From Sphingomonadaceae bacterium (GTDB taxonomy: Bacteria > Pseudomonadota > Alphaproteobacteria > Sphingomonadales > Sphingomonadaceae): DNA of 40,556 nucleotides. The DNA is taken from assembly GCA_947375105.1 (NCBI GenBank), contig CANCET010000012.1, positions 1 through 40,556 on the forward strand, read 5' to 3'. Shown here in pieces: positions 33,489-40,556 of the stretch; the stretch's first letter is position 1; every line of letters starts with the position of its first letter. The notes below the pieces were generated by a model. That model saw only the letters and a program-made list of their open reading frames with translations. It had not been told where the DNA came from and ran no database searches. Made by a program: the position numbers and the translations under genes.

Positions 33489-35879
33489 TCAGGTCCTCTC
33501 GTCAGCCAAGTCTGCCGGATCGAGCGTCAGCGCGAAACCGCTATCTTCGGCATGGCGCGCGATGCGGATACGGCAGGGAGCGGGGAGCGGCTCCCAGCCG
33601 CGTTCGCCCCACACCATGAAGCGGCGGCGGGAAAGCGGGATGGTGACGAGCGCCGCCTTGCCCGGTTCGACATGGACCTTGGCGAAACCGATCAGCGTGG
33701 GTTCCGGCGCGTCGCGATAGACTTGCACAACTTCCGTGCCGGCGCGGCTCGAAAGGCTGGTGACGGTGATCGACACCCCGCCTGCGGTGATGGCTGGATG
33801 CGACCAATCAAAGCGGGCGTAGCCCTGCCCTGCGCCGAGCGTATGCCGCGCGGTGCGGCCAGCGGCGATGATGCCGCGGTGGCCGATGCGGGTGCCTTCG
33901 CTGTAGGGCAGCGCGCCATCGGCCGAGGGTTGGAGCCCAAAGGCGGGATAATCCGCTTCTGCGTGCGCGATGGTGATGGGCATGCGGCCGCCGGGCTCGC
34001 GGTCTCCGGCCAGTACGGCGGCCAGCGCGGCAGCGAAGCCTTCGCCGGGATACCATGTGGCGAGATGAGCGGCGGCGCTCTCTTCCCACGATGCATCATA
34101 GGCATGGCCGATGTTGGTGACCACGGCGACACGGGGATTGGCGGCAGTGACGCGCGCGATCAGTTCGCGCTGATTGGCCGCGAGCAAAGTATCGGGGCGG
34201 TCCTTGCTTTCGACCGAGCTATCCGAGGTTTCGCCGACGATGAGCACGACGGCACCGGCTTCGCGCGCGGCCTGTTCGGCAGCGGCGAGCAGTTCCTCGC
34301 CGCTGCCCGGCGCGCGGATGCCATACCACAGGCCGTGGACGCGGGCCCCGGTGAAGGTGAATTCCGCCACGACCTCGACGGTCTGGCCCTCGGCGAGTTC
34401 GACAGGAACGCTTTCGCTGTCGCCCGCCTTGAGCACGCCCATCGTATCGCCCGGAGGGCATTCCGTAGTGGTCAGCACGTCGCGGCCATCCACGCGCATC
34501 CGCGAGACCCCGGTTGCGCCGAGGTGGAAGCGGTGGGTGCCGGCCTTTTCGGCAGTGAAACGGCCCGAGGCGCGGATCGAGCCGCCCTTCGCGAAGGGGG
34601 CCTGATCGTGCATCCCGGCGAACCACACCAGCGAGTTGGTATCGCGCGTCTCGCGGGTCATGGGCTCGCCGCTGCAATCGGGGCTGGCGAAGTATTCGAG
34701 CGTCATGCCGCGCGTGCAGCCATCACCGATATCGTGCGCAGGCGCGACCGGCATCAGCGGCAGGCGCGGGGCGGGATCGACGCCGGGCTCGAAGCGCACG
34801 GTGCAGTGCGGTCCGAAGCGCGCCCGGATCGCCTCGATGGGGGAAGCGAGGTCCGGGCGGACCGAGATCTTGGCGAAGGTGCCGCCCTGAAAGCAGGGCG
34901 CAGCGGCGTTGGGGCCGATGACGGCGAGGGTCTTGATGCTGGCCGGATCAAGCGGAAGCAGCGCGGCGTCGTTCTTGAGGAGGACCATGCCGGCGGCGGC
35001 GGCTTCTTCGAGCAGCGCGGTGACTGCCGCTTCGGCGAGAGGCTGGGACTTGGGGCCGGTGACGCAGCTTGCGGCATTCGCCACGCGCAGCGCCGCGTCC
35101 TGCACGCGGGCTTCATCGAGCGCACCTTCCGCCACGGCGGCGGCGGCTTTTGCGCCGAGGAAGCGGGCGGGGCCAGGCATTTCGAGATCGAGCCCGGCGG
35201 CCAGTGTCGGCGCGGTGGAGTGGGTGCCGAACCAGTCGGACATGATGACGCCCTGATAGCCCCACTCGCCTTTCACGACCTCGGTGAGGACGTGGTGCTG
35301 TTCGGCGCAATAGTCGCCGTTTACCCGGTTGTAGGCCGCCAGCATCCCCGCGCAGCCCGCATTTGCGGCGAATTCGAAGGGGAGGAGATAGACCTCGCGC
35401 AAGGTGCGCTCATCGACCACGGCGTTGACGCTGTCGCGCGCGGTTTCGCTGTCATTGCAGACGAGATGCTTGGCGCAAGAGCCGGTGCCGGTGGACTGCA
35501 GCCCGCCGATCCATGCCGCGCCGAGAAGGCCGGCAAGCAGCGGGTCTTCGGAGAAATACTCGAATGCGCGGCCGGCGAGCGGGCTGCGGGCAAGGTTGAG
35601 ATTGGGCGCGAGCACCATGTCGATGCCGCGCCCCACCGCTTCCTGCCCGACCAGCGTGCCAATCCGCCGTGCCAGATCGACGTCCCAGCTGGCTCCGAGC
35701 GCGGTGGCGCAAGGAGACAGCCGGGCGATGTCGCGCTCGTCGACCTTGCCGCTGGCGATGCCCATCGGCCCGTCGCTCATGGTGAACGAGGGGATTCCGG
35801 CTTCGGGCACGGCGGGCGTTGCCCACATGGCGGCGCCCGCCGTGAGGAGAGCTGCCTGATCGAGCGAGAGCATGGTCAT
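33489..35879 (-). CDS. Cytosolic GH3 beta-glucosidase with PA14 insert and fibronectin-III tail
   Basis: This 796-residue glycosidase has no signal peptide, unlike the secreted GH3 at 12776-15304. The barrel domain shows SDGPMGI, SCAKHLVCNDSETARDSVNA and the nucleophile D215 in QGVIMSDWFGTHST. The second domain is interrupted by a PA14-like domain (about residues 400-540, LEYFASPDCSGEPM to TFTGARVHGLWYGIR). It then resumes with VGETSDSSVESKDRPDTLL, whose VES glutamate is the likely acid/base. A fibronectin-III-like end (about 700-780) closes the protein. PA14-containing GH3 enzymes usually cut beta-glucosides of small or aromatic aglycones. In this operon it could remove O-linked glucose from compounds that also carry C-linked sugar. 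The start at 35879 has a weak ribosome-binding site; a second ATG lies two codons on. Confidence 0.92.
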   Translation of the reverse strand: MTMLSLDQAALLTAGAAMWATPAVPEAGIPSFTMSDGPMGIASGKVDERDIARLSPCATALGASWDVDLARRIGTLVGQEAVGRGIDMVLAPNLNLARSPLAGRAFEYFSEDPLLAGLLGAAWIGGLQSTGTGSCAKHLVCNDSETARDSVNAVVDERTLREVYLLPFEFAANAGCAGMLAAYNRVNGDYCAEQHHVLTEVVKGEWGYQGVIMSDWFGTHSTAPTLAAGLDLEMPGPARFLGAKAAAAVAEGALDEARVQDAALRVANAASCVTGPKSQPLAEAAVTALLEEAAAAGMVLLKNDAALLPLDPASIKTLAVIGPNAAAPCFQGGTFAKISVRPDLASPIEAIRARFGPHCTVRFEPGVDPAPRLPLMPVAPAHDIGDGCTRGMTLEYFASPDCSGEPMTRETRDTNSLVWFAGMHDQAPFAKGGSIRASGRFTAEKAGTHRFHLGATGVSRMRVDGRDVLTTTECPPGDTMGVLKAGDSESVPVELAEGQTVEVVAEFTFTGARVHGLWYGIRAPGSGEELLAAAEQAAREAGAVVLIVGETSDSSVESKDRPDTLLAANQRELIARVTAANPRVAVVTNIGHAYDASWEESAAAHLATWYPGEGFAAALAAVLAGDREPGGRMPITIAHAEADYPAFGLQPSADGALPYSEGTRIGHRGIIAAGRTARHTLGAGQGYARFDWSHPAITAGGVSITVTSLSSRAGTEVVQVYRDAPEPTLIGFAKVHVEPGKAALVTIPLSRRRFMVWGERGWEPLPAPCRIRIARHAEDSGFALTLDPADLADERT

Positions 35880-35886
35880 CGTCAGG

Positions 35887-36264
35887 TCAGGCGGCGAGCG
35901 CCAGCACCTTGGTGTCCTTCGTGGTCGGCACGAACGGCAAGTAGGAGACGCGCATGCGCACCGCGAATTCGATTCTGTGATCGCCTGCCGGGAGCCCGCC
36001 GGGCTTCATCGCGATGATCTTCGCCTTTTCGCCGAAGTTCCAGCGGTCGTCGTAGACCGTTTCCATTTCGTCTAGCGAATAGGTTTTGCCGCGCACGTGG
36101 AAGCGCACGTCGGCGCGGGGGATCACGTCGCCATCGACGGTGATCTGGATATCCTCGATCATCGAGAGGCCGAGGCCGCGGTAATAGGGGAGGCGGCCGT
36201 AGAAGGCGAAGCCCTTGTCGCTGGCCTCGAGGCTGCCCTCGACGATCATCTTGTTGTCCATCAT
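35887..36264 (-). CDS. C-glycoside deglycosidase beta-subunit-like protein (DUF6379)
   Basis: This 125-residue beta-sheet protein matches what I know of the beta subunit of bacterial C-glycoside deglycosidases (DgpC/CarC type, DUF6379). Recognisable parts are GRLPYYRGLGLSMIEDIQI, VDGDVIPRADVRFHVRGK, TYSLDEMETVYDDRWNFGEK and KPGGLPAGDHRIEFAVRMRV. In characterised complexes this subunit packs against a Mn-dependent TIM-barrel alpha subunit and shapes the active site for cleavage of the C-C bond in 3-oxo-C-glycosides. That alpha subunit appears to be the adjacent upstream gene, 12 bases away. AAGGAA nine bases before the ATG supports the start. Recognition is by eye, so a profile search is the test. 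Some relatives may act on O-glycosides. Confidence 0.82.
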   Translation of the reverse strand: MMDNKMIVEGSLEASDKGFAFYGRLPYYRGLGLSMIEDIQITVDGDVIPRADVRFHVRGKTYSLDEMETVYDDRWNFGEKAKIIAMKPGGLPAGDHRIEFAVRMRVSYLPFVPTTKDTKVLALAA

Positions 36265-36276
36265 GGGATCGGTTCC

Positions 36277-37296
36277 TTAGGCAGCAGCGCGGAGTTGGGG
36301 GGCGGGCTCGCCGAGGAGCTGCGCGAGCATGACTTGCTGGCGGCGGACCTGCTCGACGCTATCGGGCTCCATCGCGTCCTCGATCCAGCGATTGCCTTCG
36401 TATTCCGAGCAGATGTAGCCGTTGTAGCCGCCCTGTTTCAGGACGCTGACGATCTCTTCATAGGGGATCGAGGGTTCCACGTAGGAGCCGTTGGAATCAG
36501 AAGTCATCTCATAGAACTTGCCGTGGATGTTGTGGATCCGCGGCATGTAATCGAGCATGCGCTTCGGCTCGAACGCAGCGTTGTGGCGGAGCGTTTCGGC
36601 CATCGGGATGGCAGGGCCGACACCGCCCATCTGCTGGACGTTAAGGATCACGTACTCCGAAAGGACGCGGTCCTCGTAGGCTTTCTCGATGTAGTCGGCG
36701 ATGTGCTGCGGGACGCCGGCGCGCATGAACTTTTCCTTCCACACCGGCGGGAAGGCGTGAACGAACATGCCCATGTCCGGCAGGAAGCCGAGTGCGTCGG
36801 ATCCGGACTTTTCGAAGCATTCGGCGTGGCGGATGATCCACGGGTGATCGAAGTGCAGCGGCGCGTGAACCTCGATGAGGATCTTGATGCCCTTTTCCTC
36901 GGCATAGGGCGCGGCGGCAACGAGCACTTCGGGCGCGATCGAGACGAGCGCGCGCAGGTACTTCACGCCAAGCCGCGCGCCGAAATCGATATCGTTTCGT
37001 ACGCTGGCGACTTGCTCCTCGAAGGGCATCTCGCGGCCCTTGTAGCGCTTGTAATCGAGCATGAAATCGTGGCTGACGGGCACGCAATCGTACTTGGCGA
37101 TGAGGCTGTGCCAATTGGCGATCTCGGCCGGATCGACGGCTTGTTCGGGCCAGCCCCAGAAGGTCTGCTCGCCGATGACTTCGATCCCGCGCGCGCCCAT
37201 TTCGGCGCAGGTGCGGATGCAGTCTTCAAGGCTCAGCTTGCCTTGGAAAGTCTCGTTCTGAAAGCTGTAGAGGCTTACGCCGCGCTTGATCGGCAT
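36277..37296 (-). CDS. C-glycoside deglycosidase alpha-subunit-like TIM-barrel protein
   Basis: This 339-residue protein starts MPIKRGVSLYSFQNETFQGK and then has LSLEDCIRTCAEMGARGIEV, as in alpha subunits of C-glycoside deglycosidases (DgpB/CarB/CGD-alpha). These are sugar-isomerase-like barrels with Mn or another divalent metal. A full ligand set is visible: E142 in ILIEVHAPLHF, D174 in LGFLPDMGMF, H258 in IHNIHGKFYEM and E298 in YICSEYEGNRW. Function in the family is deprotonation and beta-elimination of a 3-oxo-sugar, freeing the aglycone. It is the first gene of the eight-gene operon, about 90 bases after a palindrome-covered promoter, and directly precedes the beta-subunit-like gene. GGGAG eight bases upstream supports the ATG. 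An ordinary sugar isomerase is the alternative; the partner gene argues against it. Confidence 0.83.
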   Translation of the reverse strand: MPIKRGVSLYSFQNETFQGKLSLEDCIRTCAEMGARGIEVIGEQTFWGWPEQAVDPAEIANWHSLIAKYDCVPVSHDFMLDYKRYKGREMPFEEQVASVRNDIDFGARLGVKYLRALVSIAPEVLVAAAPYAEEKGIKILIEVHAPLHFDHPWIIRHAECFEKSGSDALGFLPDMGMFVHAFPPVWKEKFMRAGVPQHIADYIEKAYEDRVLSEYVILNVQQMGGVGPAIPMAETLRHNAAFEPKRMLDYMPRIHNIHGKFYEMTSDSNGSYVEPSIPYEEIVSVLKQGGYNGYICSEYEGNRWIEDAMEPDSVEQVRRQQVMLAQLLGEPAPQLRAAA

Positions 37297-37385
37297 GTGG
37301 CTGTCTCCCTTGAGGCAACTGCCAAAGCGCTGCCCTGCTTGTGAAGGAGAGCCGCACGGCTGTCTGCGACTCCCGATGGAATTAT

Positions 37386-37423
37386 TAGAATGTTCATTCT
37401 ATAAAAAGACGGGCGAAGTCAAG
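37386..37423 (-). promoter_or_regulatory. Promoter of the glycoside operon with a perfect 16-bp operator-like palindrome
   Basis: On the minus strand CTTGAC (37423-37418), a 16-base spacer and TAGAAT (37401-37396) form a good -35/-10 pair for an alphaproteobacterial housekeeping promoter. The -10 is the first half of TAGAATG-AA-CATTCTA (37386-37401), a perfect inverted repeat with 7-bp arms. A dimeric repressor bound there would block the promoter. It lies about 90 bases before the first start codon, and no regulator gene is adjacent. Confidence 0.6.
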
Positions 37424-37691
37424 CGCTCATCGGCTCCATGCGTCGCCGACAATCGCCGTCCATTGGCCAGAACCAGACAATCCCGGCTTGGCGCACGAGC
37501 AGGCTGCCTGCGATAAGGAAGCAGGCGTCGCGGGTGGCACCGACCTAGATGATATCGAACATGGTGGAGACTTCGGCGGCTTCGGCAATGTCTGCCGCGC
37601 GGCGCGAATTGACGGCGAAGCCGGAGAGCGTGACGCCGGTCCTCGCTAAGTGCGGGCGTTCAGGCAAGCCGACTTTGCGGCGCGGGCCCGG
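37419..37691 (-). pseudogene. Possible gene remnant in the 543-base gap before the glycoside operon
   Basis: The 37297-37839 gap has no intact gene. On the minus strand 37545-37691 is open for 48 codons, including TGVTLSGFAVNSRRAADIAE and VSTMFDII before a TAG, with codon use typical of the neighbours. The same frame continues past the TAG for 41 more codons to a TGA at 37419-37421 (LIAGSLLVRQAGIVWFWPMDG). There is no start codon or ribosome-binding site in front. It reads like the decayed 3' part of a gene that once preceded the operon. I do not recognise the family, and chance is possible in GC-rich DNA. Confidence 0.3.
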
Positions 37692-37795
37692 TCAGCCAGC
37701 GTGTCATGACCTTTGGCGCTCTGTCATTCGATGCAGACAAACACGGGCATGTCTGATCTCATGTTCAGCCAGCTGCCTGCCGGTTGTCGGCGTTC

Positions 37796-37819
37796 GGGGG
37801 CGGTCACCGGACCGCCCCC
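37796..37819. terminator. Strong GC hairpin downstream of the second TonB receptor
   Basis: GGGGGCGGTC-ACCG-GACCGCCCCC is a perfect 10-bp stem about 20 bases after the receptor stop. No T-run follows on the minus strand, so it may end transcription with help or protect the 3' end of the mRNA. Confidence 0.6.
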
Positions 37820-37839
37820 TCATGGGTCAGGGTATCAGA

Positions 37840-40269
37840 TCAGAACTTCACGCCGACGCGCACGCCATAGAGGCGGGGCGAGCCGAACTGCCAGTTGTAG
37901 ATGTCGTCGGCACCCGCAGAGGTGAAGCTGCCGTATGTGAGCGGGCGCTTGTTCTCGAGGTTCTTCACATAGGCCGAGACGGTGAACTGCTTGTTCTCGG
38001 GCGCATATTCCAGGCTCAGGTTGGTCTGGGTGAAGGCTTCCTGCGTGCCGTCGCGGTAGTTGTAGAAATCGAGGAAGTACGAGGACTTGAAGGTCGAGTC
38101 CGCGCGTGCGGTCAGCGTGCCGGCCGAGCCGAGATGGAACACGTGGTCCAGCCCGACATTGATGATGAAGCGCGGCGAGAACGGCGGACGGTTGCCCGCG
38201 AAGTTCGGCTGCTGGATGCCTGGCGTGGTCGGATCGAGATCGCCGATGCCATTGCGGTCGAAGCTGCCACCGGGCGCCTGATACACGTTGAACTGCGCAA
38301 GCAGCTCGTCGTACTTCGCGTTCAGGTAATTGATCGAAGCATCGAAGTGGGTGTTGTCGTCGAGCGCGATGTTGGTCTCCGCCTCGAGGCCCCAGATTGT
38401 TGCCTTGCCGGCGTTGAAGGTCTGCCCACCCTTCGAGGTGTCGAGCAGAACCGAAACCTGCAGGTCCTTGTAGTTGTAGTAGAACGCACCGAGGTTGAAC
38501 TGGTGCTGGCGATGATCGCCGAACGTCTGCTTCCAGCCGCCTTCATAGGCGGTGTTGGTCTCAGGCTTGTAGATGCCGACGGAATCGAAGCCGCCGCCCT
38601 TGAAGCCGGTCGAGACCTTGGCATAGATCAGCGTGTCGCGGTTGGGCTGGTAGTTGAGCCCCGCGAGCCAGGTGATCTTGTTTTCCGTGCTGTTGAGCGG
38701 GATCGTCTGGAGATACGGCAGCTTGCCGATGTTCTTCCGGCCGGGGCCCGAATTGAACAGGAAATCAGTGGTAGGCGTGCCCGGGGGCACGAGGAACGCG
38801 TCAGGCGGGCCGGCGCCGAACGGCGAAGCGTTCTGGTAGACCGCGGTACGCTTGTTGTCCGTGTAGCGCAGGCCGCCGACAGCCGTCAGGCTCTTGCCGA
38901 GCGGAACTTCGACCTGGCCGAACACCGACTTGCTTTCGCTGGTGATCTTGCGGCCGAAGTAGGTGAGATACGAACCGTTGGGCAGCGGCGCGGGAATGCC
39001 GATCGGCGCGACGAAGAAGCCGTTTTCACGGTCCAGCTTCTCCTTGAAGTAGAAGCCGCCGAGCTGGTAGGTGATCCCGCTGGCCACGCCATTGATGCGC
39101 AGTTCGTGGCTCTGGGTGTCTGCCTCGTCGAGGAAATTGAAGCTCTGGTAAGTCTCGGGCAGCGAGAGCCGGGTGTTCGGATCGCCGCTGTATTTGCGGT
39201 AACCGCCGGTATAGCTCAGCGTGGCCTCGGGCCCGAACTTGTAGGCGATCCGCCCGCGCACCGCATAGGTATCGGCGCCGATGTGGCTCTGCCCGAAGAA
39301 CGGTGCTGCAAAATTCGCGCGGTTGATCTTGCTAAGGTAGTCGGTCTTGGCCGGAATGCAGAGCGTTTCGCCCGCATATTTCGGCGCGACCTGAACATAG
39401 CCGCTGGCGTTGCAGCCCGGGCCTGTCGGGGCATTGCCCGGCAGGTTCATGTCGGTCGAGGCATAGGCCTGCGGGCTGAAGCTGCGGTTGGCATATTCGG
39501 CGGCAAGGTTGATCGACAGGGCGTCGGTCGGATCGAGCCGGAGCGAAACGCGGCCCCCATAGGCGTGGTTGTCGTCCGAGCTGAACGCCTTGAACGCGGG
39601 GAACACGAAGAAGCCGCCACCAGCGGGGCTGTTCACATAACCGTCGCGGTCTTCGAAGAAGCCCGAAACGCGTACCGCGGCGCTATCGCTGAAGGGAACG
39701 TCGACGCCCGCATCGGCGCGGACCGAGTTGTAGTTGCCGTAGCTGGCCGAACCATCGAAGCCGAGCGTGCGGCCCGGCTTGCGGGTGATGAAGTTGATCG
39801 CGCCGCCGGTCGAGTTGCGGCCATACAGCGTGCCCTGCGGCCCACGCAGCACTTCGACACGGTCCATGTCGAACAGCGACATGCCCATCACGTTGGGGCG
39901 ATTGAGGTATTCGCCGTCGATGTTGATGACGACCGAGGTGTCCTGCGCCTCGTCTGCCGAGGTGGTGCCGATGCCGCGCACCGAGATCTTGACCGTGCCC
40001 TGATCCTGATTGAGCTGGACGACGGGGGCGACCTTGTCGATGTCGTTGAGGTCGGAGAACCCGGCCTTCTTGAGCGCATCGCCGCTGATCACGTTGATCG
40101 CGATGGGCACGTCATTGACGTTCTGTGTGCGGTTCTGCGCGGTCACGACGATTTCGGTCGCGCTGGCGTCCGTATCGGCCTGCGCGGCCTGCTGGGCATG
40201 GGCAGGCGCTGCGATGGCGATGATCGCGCAGCCGGCGAGCAGGCTGGTACCCTTGATGAAGTTGCGCAT
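37840..40269 (-). CDS. TonB-dependent receptor, probable aromatic glycoside or siderophore-type uptake
   Basis: This 809-residue outer-membrane receptor has a clear signal peptide (MRNFIKGTSLLAGCAIIAIA, then APAHAQQ). A plug domain follows: EIVVTAQNRTQNVNDVPIAI, VKISVRGIGTTSADEAQDTS and the conserved VEVLRGPQGTLYGRNSTGGA. The barrel ends in YGVRVGVKF with a terminal phenylalanine. The layout is that of the large sphingomonad receptor group used for many small aromatic and glycosidic compounds, not the Caulobacter type seen at 15537-18581. The frame is open to 40380, but the ATG at 40269 is preceded by GGGAGGG and starts the signal peptide. It lies upstream of, and on the same strand as, the glycoside operon, and probably delivers its substrate. 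Confidence 0.93.
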   Translation of the reverse strand: MRNFIKGTSLLAGCAIIAIAAPAHAQQAAQADTDASATEIVVTAQNRTQNVNDVPIAINVISGDALKKAGFSDLNDIDKVAPVVQLNQDQGTVKISVRGIGTTSADEAQDTSVVINIDGEYLNRPNVMGMSLFDMDRVEVLRGPQGTLYGRNSTGGAINFITRKPGRTLGFDGSASYGNYNSVRADAGVDVPFSDSAAVRVSGFFEDRDGYVNSPAGGGFFVFPAFKAFSSDDNHAYGGRVSLRLDPTDALSINLAAEYANRSFSPQAYASTDMNLPGNAPTGPGCNASGYVQVAPKYAGETLCIPAKTDYLSKINRANFAAPFFGQSHIGADTYAVRGRIAYKFGPEATLSYTGGYRKYSGDPNTRLSLPETYQSFNFLDEADTQSHELRINGVASGITYQLGGFYFKEKLDRENGFFVAPIGIPAPLPNGSYLTYFGRKITSESKSVFGQVEVPLGKSLTAVGGLRYTDNKRTAVYQNASPFGAGPPDAFLVPPGTPTTDFLFNSGPGRKNIGKLPYLQTIPLNSTENKITWLAGLNYQPNRDTLIYAKVSTGFKGGGFDSVGIYKPETNTAYEGGWKQTFGDHRQHQFNLGAFYYNYKDLQVSVLLDTSKGGQTFNAGKATIWGLEAETNIALDDNTHFDASINYLNAKYDELLAQFNVYQAPGGSFDRNGIGDLDPTTPGIQQPNFAGNRPPFSPRFIINVGLDHVFHLGSAGTLTARADSTFKSSYFLDFYNYRDGTQEAFTQTNLSLEYAPENKQFTVSAYVKNLENKRPLTYGSFTSAGADDIYNWQFGSPRLYGVRVGVKF

Positions 40270-40556
40270 AATCCCTCCCGTTACGCACCCCGCTTGAATT
40301 GGGGCGTCTGGATTGCAATTTCCGAATGAAGCCCGTGATCGTGTCTCGGGTTTCAGGCTGTCGTTCCCGGGACCCATCATGCCGCGCGGCAGTAGTGAGG
40401 CCCGGCCCGGATTACCGAATGAGATGTGTGGTGCCTGATCGGTTCCATTAAGTGAAATAGTATGTTTTCATCGATAAGCATTCATTGGATTGATACGTGG
40501 TCTGCTTGGCGTATCGCTCAGGCCAATGCCGGAATGACCTTTTGCGAAATCAGATC
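40270..40556. other. Upstream region of the second TonB receptor, no gene seen
   Basis: These 287 bases to the window edge contain an AT-rich stretch at about 40445-40500 that may hold the receptor promoter. I find no convincing reading frame, clear -35/-10 pair, or copy of the operator palindromes seen elsewhere in the window. Confidence 0.5.

Noticed and set aside
33552..36017. 821-codon open frame opposite the PA14-GH3 gene
   Set aside because: Antisense shadow; the minus-strand frame has clear GH3 motifs and this one has none.
37286..37516. 76-codon plus-strand frame in the operon leader
   Set aside because: No ribosome-binding site, no homology that I recognise, and it runs over the promoter and palindrome of the minus-strand operon.
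37549..40329. 926-codon open frame opposite the second TonB receptor
   Set aside because: Antisense shadow of the receptor; low-complexity, acidic and Val/Arg-rich, with no recognisable domain.
40455..40482. Second copy of the TAGAATG/CATTCTA operator before the second TonB receptor
   Set aside because: TAGTATGTTTTCATCGATAAG resembles it only with a two-base insertion and several mismatches; symmetry is poor.

Overview
The window is about 40.5 kb of GC-rich, densely coding DNA from a sphingomonad-like alphaproteobacterium; Novosphingobium, Sphingobium or Sphingomonas fit best. This placement is inferred. It rests on the base composition, a Caulobacter-type TonB-dependent receptor beside a tryptophan-halogenase-family flavoprotein, an IorAB-type molybdenum oxidoreductase, and a CTAGAGCGTTTTC-type intergenic repeat. 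I see no tRNA, rRNA, CRISPR array, transposase or phage gene. The content is that of an accessory catabolic island.

Layout. (1) 1-6269: the 3' end of an OxyR-like LysR regulator converges on a tightly overlapping RND efflux operon on the minus strand (adaptor, pump, outer-membrane channel). (2) 6431-9111: an IorA/IorB-like Mo-cofactor oxidoreductase pair on the plus strand. It is closed by a perfect 14-bp-stem hairpin shared with the convergent GH2 gene. (3) 9223-23329: a glycan-utilisation locus. It has a secreted GH2 enzyme resembling exo-beta-glucosaminidase, a secreted GH3 beta-glucosidase, a TonB receptor, a flavin-dependent halogenase homologue, a ROK sugar kinase, a ROK regulator and a LacI regulator. 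Matching candidate LacI operators (TGnnnACGTTGTCA) lie before the GH2 gene and in the GH3/TonB receptor divergent region, where one overlaps a perfect TTGACA -35 box. (4) 23411-28002: a repeat and terminator, then an FAH-family hydrolase, a cupin and two MFS transporters. (5) 28007-37296: an eight-gene minus-strand operon with gaps of 12 bases or less and several 1- or 4-base overlaps. (6) 37297-37839: the operon promoter with a perfect 16-bp palindrome on its -10 box, plus an apparent gene remnant. (7) 37840-40269: a second TonB receptor.

The most exciting system is region 5. Its first two genes look like the alpha (TIM-barrel, Mn-type) and beta (DUF6379 / C-glycoside deglycosidase beta) subunits of a C-glycoside deglycosidase, which cleaves the C-C bond between a 3-oxo-sugar and an aromatic aglycone. 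The same operon carries two candidate sugar-3-oxidising systems: a GMC flavoprotein with a Tat-exported small subunit, and a Gfo/Idh/MocA dehydrogenase. It also carries a second TIM-barrel isomerase, a cytosolic GH3 beta-glucosidase with a PA14 domain, and a Rieske oxygenase of the VanA type. My inference is a complete import, oxidation, deglycosylation and aglycone-oxygenation pathway for plant aromatic glycosides. The neighbouring FAH hydrolase, cupin, MFS transporters and TonB receptor may supply uptake and later steps. The substrate cannot be read from the sequence.
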